Below are positions 57,140 to 64,000 of a stretch of 64,000 bases of DNA, one piece after another. A program made the translations under genes and the position numbers. Positions within the stretch are counted from its first letter, which is position 1. Each line of letters opens with the position of its first letter. The DNA comes from Phymatolithon calcareum (lineage: Eukaryota > Rhodophyta > Florideophyceae > Hapalidiales), in NCBI GenBank assembly GCA_977006965.1, contig OZ345358.1, positions 248,001 to 312,000 of the forward strand, in the 5' to 3' direction. The notes beneath the pieces are model-generated. The model made no database searches and was not told the origin of the DNA. It was given only the letters and a program-made list of their open reading frames with translations.

Positions 57140-57657
57140 ATGGCAGCGAAGGGAGGCGTGTGTAAGGGGTCGATTGACTATTTACTCAACCACGGCTTTG
57201 ATGCATCCCAAGGCCATTTCTCCCTCGTCTCACCTGCGAACAAATGTTTAGCCTGTGGAAAACGTTATCAGGATGCCAACAGATTGCCGGCTCATCAGCG
57301 CTCGAGCGACCGCATCAGTGCCCTCATTGCCAAGCTGCGTTCAGGCAGAAGGGAAACTTGAACAAGCACATCAAGAGTGTACACTACAAAGTCAAGAATT
57401 TCCCTTGCATGAGATGTGATGCTAAGTTATCATTTCAAAGCGGACTTCATCGGCACAAACGAATGGTTCATGGCTCTATACGCCCTTACGTGTGCGAGGT
57501 ATGTCATTCCACTTTCAAGCAAAAAGCACACAAGCAGAGGCACATATCCAGTGTGCACAAGAAGGTGAAGCCTTTCCGCTGCTTCTGTGGTGCAGCATTT
57601 CGAGAGAAATATAATTTGCGCATGCACCAGAAAGCCGTGCATAACAGCTCTAGCTGA
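57140..57657 (+). pseudogene. C2H2 zinc-finger protein ZF1, copy C
   Basis: ATG 57,140. A 13-bp deletion after finger 1 (near 57,303) shifts the frame. Fingers 2-5 remain open in the second frame with full ligands in finger 3 (GLHRHKRMVH) and finger 4 (CEVCHSTF), which shows the ancestral residues lost in the other copies. Confidence 0.75.
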
Positions 57658-58094
57658 CCGAAACCATACTAAATCTTGCTGCATCTTGCTGCATTTCATG
57701 GTCGCTTTCTTGTAGGCGCCGAACTGTAATAGGCACTTGATATCGTTAGGCGGATACCTGATGAGCTTCATTCTGTTTGCGCCAACAGCACTAAAACGTT
57801 TCTTAGTCTTTTTTAATGTGCAGGATTATGAGAGCGAGCATAGGAAGTATAATTCGAAAATACACGGTTGTCATGTTGAGCTTGGAAAACTGATAGAGTT
57901 CTGTCTCCCTTCCTGAGAAGATATCCCGGCGCCATACCATGTGCCGAAAAGCTTGTTTATACTTATTGTAGTCGGGAGGAAAACTAAAATGAATCTTTAC
58001 AGCTATTGAAACTTCATTTGTTTGTACTGCATATGGAACGCTTGGTCGAAAGTCATGCTTCGTTCCTTAGCTCTTAGTCATCAATCCGTGGTCA

Positions 58095-58967
58095 TCATTT
58101 GGTCTTCCGTCCTGGAAACTTCCATTGCGGAACGCGTCTTTTCGCGGGCTTCATCATCTGGCGCAGAGTACCGGATTGAGGGTTTTTCTTGCAGCGGTCT
58201 TTGAAGTCCCCGTTGGTGCCCTACACGCCCTGATGAGAAGAGACCCAGGAGCTCTTTTGGGTGCTAGAGCTCTCGTTGTGTGCAATTAGCTGATTGTTCT
58301 GACTGACATGGCCACTGTGTCCAGGACCAGAATGAATGTCTGTGACGGGCACACGATGGAAGTTTGCAAGTCTACATGAGTCACAAACGTAATACTCGAA
58401 AGAAAGATGCACTGTTGAATAGAGATCAAAAGCCTTTCTAATATAAGCATACACCCTTGGTAACTTATCCACCGTCGCTGTTCGAGCACGCGCCAAAAGA
58501 AGGCGCTCTAGTTTTGCCACAGGCTCGCTCGGAAGACCACTTGGATTATTGGATGGGCGTAAAGAGAGACGTATTTTCTCGGAACGACGCAGCTCAAGCT
58601 CTATGACAGCACGGGCAATGTCAAGGGAAGGTGTATCATATTTCAACGTGAGGAAGAAACTATCCCCATGCAATAGTCGAAGCTCTTCCATCATTGCACG
58701 AGTGGCCCTGGGGTGGGCCGATGGATCTTCTAGCTGCATGGCCGAGCCTCGCCAGTTGTAAGCAAAGTGCGGAGTGATGGCATCATGCTTTGCACCTTGA
58801 TGATTCCAGTCCCATAAAGTAGGAAACCCTGGATGTAAAATAAGAACGGGTGCCGCAGTCCAGGAACTACGATGAAGGAGGGTTTTTTTCATTCGCTGGA
58901 CTGTCCACGGTGGGTTATCGGACATGGGTGACCGTAGAAGAGAAGACAGTTCGTTGTCGATACTCAT
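58095..58967 (-). pseudogene. Uncharacterised protein gene17, best copy (unit 3)
   Basis: No frameshift over 291 codons; one in-frame TAG at 58,221 gives a 248-residue product, after which the frame continues (GTNGDFKDRC to KFPGRKTK) to the stop used by the other copies. It preserves the Cys-rich FEYYVCDSCRLANFHRVPVT segment. It may still be functional in shortened form. Its promoter side is separated from gene18 by the piggyBac element. Sequence 57,658-58,094 shows no gene. Confidence 0.6.
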
Positions 58968-58999
58968 TCAGGGTTTTGTTGAAAATAAGCAGCTGCTAG

Positions 59000-61105
59000 T
59001 GTCTATGTGCCGAATATTTACCCTCAATTGAGGGAACGAGAATTATTTAATTTTTGAGATCGAAACTTACTCACTATCAGGCAAGTCAAAAGCGTCAAGT
59101 CATGGATGTCCTTGACATGCTTGGCAAAACAATTTCTAACTGTTGAAGTACCACAAAGAAAGATTGCGGCGCCATCAAGCAGGTTACATGATGAACACCT
59201 GAGTGTCGTTTTCTTCACTTTGCAAACTTTGCAGTTGTTTTGCACAGCAAAAGTAGTCATCAGTCCATCTGCAGTCTTCCTTTTCTTCTTCGCTGGCGTT
59301 AAGTGCGTCCCAACCCCGCTCCAGGACGGAAATGTACGCTCTGGAGTGACTGAACGCCTGCGAGTATTGCGCAAGTCAAATCTGTTATCGATGAGCTGCT
59401 CGGCCAGAGCTTCGTAGTATCGTCGCTGCGTCATGTGCTGCAGAGATTCTGGATGAGCACCGGAAAATAGAAGCCAACTATCAACCGCACAAGTTGCTAG
59501 AAGAGATGTGTTAACTCGAAACGACCAGGCCTGGGTCCGAATTTTCTTCTCCATATCCAAGCTCTCTGGGCAGCATCTATTGTGATTGTCAATTTGAGCA
59601 CAAGCCGTATAGTATGTTTCGCAAACTTCCGGCTGCGCGACTGAGAGCTCAACTCGTGAGGGTCCATCTTCAAGCTGACGCTAGCGAACACGATTGCACG
59701 GCATCACTTCCATAGTTGTAGATGTAGTCGACATGAAATAACGGCGATCTCGATCAACCCATATGGCCGCCATCATCGACGGCTCGCCATTCAACGCTTT
59801 TCGAACCATAGAAACACATTGTCCTCTTTCAGAAAGCTCAACTTTTGACAGGTATTCCATGGGGTACTTTTTTGTCGCGGTTTTGATGAACCCAATGAAC
59901 TTCAGGTCCAATCGGAGGAGCATCTCTGCCGATTCCACACTTGCAAAGTACGAATCCGCGCATACAATTCGCCTTGTACCAGAGTATGCGGCCACGGGAC
60001 GGCGAAGAACTGCTGTACCATGCGCAGTTTCACATTCGTAATCTTTTCGCTTCTCGTCCTCATCAGCGGTCACCAGCTCAAGATGAAGCATTATACCACT
60101 TCTTCCACATGCTCAATTCTGTATTTCGCAACCATTCTCCGGTTTACGGTCCATGGCAATGTATTGGGGAAGTCCAATCTCAATCCAGTAAGCAATCGTA
60201 CGGCGTGTGGGACCCAATACCGCCGTTTTCGGATACAAAATCTCCGTTCAATGTGCGAACTCTCCAGACCTGACGGGAAACCCTATTCCCCAATGGGGCA
60301 TAGTACTTGGCGCTCGAGCCCTGCCACGCCATGAGCAACAGTATTCGGCTCACGGTCTGGAGAAACGACATCAAGTTCATCTTGTGATGCTTGATCCCAG
60401 GAACCTTGCAAAGCATAGGAAAGAGAGCCTGGAAGTGGTCGGGCAGAGCTTGTATGAGTTCTTCGGAGGTTTTTGTAGCCTTCTGGAGAGTTTTGAGTCG
60501 GGAGCCGGGAAGTTGGCGTTTGGCGATGAAGATTGGCGACCGCGAGTACTGTAAGCCGGTCTCGGCGGTAGTGAGTTTTGCCGACTGGGACTTGATACAA
60601 TTAGGCGACTGGAAGAACCACCTTCGTCAGCCTTTCCTGCCCTTACGTTGACAATCTTGACTTTCTTGATCTTAATCTTCTCCACAGGTTTCGTAATTAG
60701 AACCCATTTTACACGTAGTGAAGTGCTTGTCCGACCATTGATTTTCTCCACGATTTCCTCTTGTACCGTCCCATTCACCTTTTTTGACTTGGAAAATGCC
60801 CCATATAGTCTGCAGCACTCGGCCAAACTGGTAACCGAAGTTGCTTTGGTGTGTACCGGTGCACCGACAAGTCGGCGCGGGTCTTTTTCCTGGGGCATCG
60901 CAGGTTCTGTCTTTCTGTTTGGACATCGCATTTTTGTTCCTAGCGAAGAACGAAGCGATTATATACTATTACTTGCGATACTCCTCACACAGAACATACC
61001 CCCGCCTTTCCGAATATGGCGCGAAGAGACTGTTCCGCATTCTTTTTGAACGTTTTTATGAGCATTTAAATCGCCCCTCAATTGAGGGGGTTCGGCACAT
61101 AGACA
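59000..61105 (-). mobile_element. piggyBac-like element (2,106 bp) with CTAG target duplication
   Basis: Perfect 15-bp TIRs TGTCTATGTGCCGAA. Flanking CTAG at 58,996-58,999 and 61,106-61,109, single CTAG at the empty site (about 18,024-18,027). Just inside each end is the 14-bp palindrome CCCTCAATTGAGGG (59,021-59,034 and 61,076-61,089). It contains a decayed transposase on the minus strand. It lies exactly between divergent gene17 and gene18. Confidence 0.85.
59024..60931 (-). pseudogene. piggyBac-type transposase (DDE_Tnp_1_7-like), degenerate
   Basis: Reading down the minus strand from ATG 60,931: a basic N-terminal region (KIKIKKVKIVNVR), a poorly preserved middle, then the diagnostic block GTRRIVCADSYFASVESAEM with LKFIGFIKTATKKYP (about 59,850-59,990), where the Asp of ADSYF is the likely second catalytic Asp. 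Next is RDRRYFMSTTST, and a C-terminal Cys/His-rich zinc motif CKVCKVKKTTLRCSSC with FLCGTSTVRNCFAKHVKDIH (about 59,105-59,230), as in this family. At least three frame changes and several stops separate the blocks, so it cannot encode an active enzyme. Confidence 0.75.
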
Positions 61106-61131
61106 CTAGTGATAATAGTTGCTGCCCATAA

Positions 61132-61618
61132 ATGATTGCTCTGATTGCCAATATGGTCCGCATGTCTGGTCATGATTCAGAAGAAAGTTGGATATTTGAG
61201 CTTGTATCATACTGACTCATTGCCATGTTTCAACAAGCCGCTACGTCTCAAGTATAATTGGTGCTGTACTTAGAAAGAGGAAGATCCGGAAGGTATACTG
61301 GAGTGTTACAGAGCACTTTATGCACTCTATGGGCATATCCGGCCTTGCGTCATCAAAGGCCAGGTCTAGCTTTGATACAGCACATGCAACATGGAGCACC
61401 GAGCGACCAGAAAATCTTTAATCTCTTTACGGAGCACTGGTGCACGTGTGCACACGGCGATGGTCAGGCAACGGTGAGAGCGGTCGAGCTGGATGTGCCA
61501 TCACAGCGCACTAGGCTGATATCAACTGCTAGCTTCTGGAACCGAGCTTTGGTGGTTCAATACACTTCAGCACCCTCCTCATCATTGCGACGAGAATCTG
61601 GTTGACACTAGAGAATGA
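61132..61618 (+). pseudogene. Uncharacterised protein gene18, copy C
   Basis: Same start region as gene18 but with stops in the N-terminal part (TGA near 61,211) and a small deletion near 61,567. The C-terminal half (NLFTEHWCTCAHGDG) is kept. Confidence 0.5.
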
Positions 61619-62338
61619 TAAGAAAAACTATAGCCATTTAATCAGCATATTTCAAGGGTAAATACCGTGGAGACTGCCCGTTAATCAACGAACACGAGGT
61701 GTGAAATAAAAGAACGACAGTGCAATTGTCAGAATAAGTACAACACCTGCGCGAAGTTGGTGTCAATGATGGATGGAAAAGCCATTGTCTTCAACTGAAA
61801 TTGGTGGAATAGTGTTTCATGGTGAAGGTCACTTAAGCGAGTGAAAGTCTGATTAAATACTCGAGAAATACAAAAAGCCGCTGCTATAGAAAAGAAGCAA
61901 GAGCACCTCGGAATAAAAAGCAGGGCTTCTTATTTAAGCAGCTTCGACCAAGAAACTATTTCATAGAAATATTGGAGACGTCGAGTCTGTGATCGTTAAT
62001 GGTCGCTTAGAGCAGGAAAAGGAATAAGATTATACTAGTTGACATACCTAAGCACTTTTTCTGTCCGCTGTGCTCTGCGTGTATCAGACGCAGTCTCGTT
62101 CATGTGAAAGAAACACCAGAAAAACGGAATTAGTATAGGTGATATCGGAATTGAACTTCAATACCGGCTGAAGCACTATCGAGAGTCGTTGAACAATCAC
62201 ATCAAAATTGAAAGAAATGAAACCGCTGCTAGTCAAGACTCTAAAATAGAATAGAAAGGTAAGCTTTCATTCTATGTTCCTCCTACATTGAGTCTCAGAT
62301 CCAAACATCGATTTCTCAAGGCCCTTTACCTTTCACTC
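61619..62338. other. Intergenic region with 4.2-kb presence/absence junction
   Basis: Counterpart of 18,545-19,250. At about 62,330 the sequence passes directly to the recombinase 3' end through a shared CTTT, so the gene20/86-residue gene/ZF2 block is missing. No gene. Confidence 0.5.
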
Positions 62339-63891
62339 TTAGTCTGAATCATCTAGGAAATCATTATCAATGTTCAAGCCATTTGACACTATTCTATCGC
62401 AATCAATAAAGTCCTGATTCTCGCTAGCAAGATATGTCGCACCTAGCTGTTCTTCTGACGTATTCATGAGTAGAGCAAGGTAACTTCCGAATTTTTCGCA
62501 ACTTAGGTGTACTAAAATTTTTCCCTCCTTGTGTCTCTCGATTAGGACAGTTGCATAGCTTGCTCTCATAGTCATAGCATTGATTTCACCAAAGTTCGGG
62601 TCATGAGAATGTATCCACCGGCGAAGCGTGGAGGTAAAACTTCCAGGAAGAAAAGTCGAGCCTGTTCTTGTGTTCAAATAGATGGCTTGCGCGCGGATCT
62701 GTTCGTAAGATCTTGAACCTTCGGTAGAGAATTGGTAAAACAAATTTAACGTGGAAAATGATAAATCTTAGAGCCACTTTCGGAAGTAAAACATGCGGAA
62801 GTTCGATTCTACGCTCTCTTTTCTCCTCAGCGAGCATCATTTCAAAGCACTTAACAACTCCACACTGTCTTCTTAGCTCATCGAGATCAATTTCTTGTGG
62901 GCGCAGAAGTAAAGAATACACTTGAGGCCGTTGCCCGCAACCTAAAAACATTAAAAGGCAAAGAAAGTTAATACACCACTTCTGCAAAATCACAGGCTTT
63001 TCGAGGATGGTTTTTTCGCTATTCGCAATCGCGCCCCTTTCTGAAATCATGACACCCTCACATGCTTGCATTGCTTGCTTCCGGAACTGGGCAAAATCCA
63101 TTCCGTTCATATACTTTCCTGTCAGTGTGCGCTCAGCTACAAGTTTTCGACGCTTCGATTGTTGACGCGCCGCCTTCTTGTTTACATTGCAAACGGAGCA
63201 TAAGTACTGTGAAATCGCAGCCAGCTTGCCAACTTCGATGCAATGAGCGCCCTTCTCGCTCACAAAGAAGACATTACAGAATCTTGCCAATGTAAGCATA
63301 TGACTGGCTTTGCTCGATACTGTTCGAGACAAATCCGGAACTGAGAGAACGTGGACGTTGAGTGACCAAGAAACTCTTTTGCCGACCATCCAATCTCGAA
63401 ACATGTGGCAATGTCTTCGCAATTGACCCGATTGACACGTAGTCCGTGATATGCTGTCCTGCCTTTACCGACTGGAGATGTATCGTCGCACATTGCTTCC
63501 TTGGATGTGAAAAAGTCGTAGTCTAGAGAGTCAATATAAGCCGTCCATATTGTCCGAGCAGTTTTCGAAGGCGCTGTACGCTGTAAGTCTTTTCTCTGTG
63601 CTTGGATGGGATCACGGGAAGCAGCTCGCTGAGACAAGAATGTTTTTGTCGCTTAATAGTTCGCTGCGCGAGAGAAAGCTGGCCTTCTTCTCTGCTCCCC
63701 TCCTGACCCACTTTGCGGGAATTTTGAGAATCAGAAGTGCTGGCAGAAGGGCTGTGGAGAGAATCAACAATTGATTCATCTCTGATCTAACACGGAAGAA
63801 GAGTGCCCATCTGTGAGCCGTTATCGTCCTGGCTGCGGGAGTCGTGTGATTCACTGACGACTCGACCTATCTTCTTTTTCGAACTTTTCAT
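62339..63891 (-). pseudogene. Tyrosine-recombinase-like gene, full-span copy YR2-D
   Basis: ATG 63,891 with intact GTTCG (MKSSKKKIGRV); stop TAA at 62,339. It retains the C-terminal catalytic-like blocks in a more canonical form (TMRASYATVLIERHKEG, MNTSEEQLGATY). Lesions: a stop in the N-terminal region (about 63,787), a base loss in the poly-A near 63,646, a ~150-bp deletion of the core-binding region near 63,330, and a frameshift near 62,678. These differ from those in the B and A/C copies. Sequence 63,892-64,000 is upstream DNA. Confidence 0.65.
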
Positions 63892-64000
63892 GGCGTCTGT
63901 ACGCTCGACAGAAAGGATTTGGAGAGATTCTTGTTTTACATTGCTTTGTCCAGCATAATTTAAGGTACACTTCTCAGCTGTTTGGCATCCTTACACTCGA

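Noticed and set aside
59016-61094. piggyBac ends placed at the CCCTCAATTGAGGG palindromes with TTAA target
   Set aside because: Empty-site comparison with 18,010-18,040 and 35,800-35,830 puts the ends at TGTCTATG.. with CTAG; no TTAA flanks the inner palindromes.

Overview
The window is eukaryotic nuclear-type DNA. It carries arrays of C2H2 zinc fingers, a decayed piggyBac transposase, MITE/SINE-like insertions, TATA boxes and AATAAA signals, and no bacterial operon structure. The gene mix (intron-poor ORFs, Sel1/TPR proteins with a 37-residue repeat, bacterial-type acyltransferase-3/SGNH proteins, zinc fingers with short VHEKDKPF-type linkers, a tyrosine-recombinase-like protein) fits a red alga or another algal/protist genome. 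This is an inference from composition and families, not an identification.

The dominant fact is architecture. Almost everything occurs two or three times in alternating orientation. Three copies of one large unit lie head-to-head and tail-to-tail around three symmetry centres: A (about 1,385), B (about 26,921) and C (about 49,575). Centre B has a 172-bp unique spacer (26,835-27,006). Its arms are nearly identical out to about 19.45/34.40 kb and then visibly diverged, but still collinear, out to the window edge and centre C. Around B, position x pairs with 53,841-x; indels change this constant further out. Around C, x pairs with 99,149-x, with arms 44,699-48,707 and 50,438-54,450. Centres A and C do not fold directly on themselves. 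Each encloses a ~1.73-kb segment with a truncated tyrosine-recombinase-like gene, bounded on both sides by a compact hairpin site.

Order in the first unit (1.4-26.8 kb): truncated recombinase (YR1); acyltransferase AT3-1; an uncharacterised ORF; a Sel1 protein; a small ORF; a GTPase/coiled-coil/Sel1 gene; a diverged second copy of the AT3-ORF-Sel1 module; zinc-finger gene ZF1; a head-to-head pair of uncharacterised genes sharing 54 bp; two further uncharacterised genes; zinc-finger gene ZF2; full-length recombinase copy YR2; a ~291-bp tandem satellite; palindrome centre. The second unit (27.0-49.6 kb) is the inverted version with a 2.2-kb deletion. The third unit (49.6-64 kb) lacks 7.7 kb (GTPase, second module) and 4.2 kb (ZF2 block). 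It also carries a 2.1-kb piggyBac-like element that duplicated CTAG.

Most genes are decaying. Copies carry different frameshifts, stops and deletions, so intact ancestral genes can be recognised only by comparing copies. The most nearly intact are ZF2 (both copies), gene18 in unit 2, gene17 in unit 3 and the small gene at 20,871. My best reading is a large cargo-carrying element or selfish replicon built around a tyrosine recombinase, now amplified as an inverted array and degenerating. The central near-perfect palindrome must first be checked as a possible assembly foldback.
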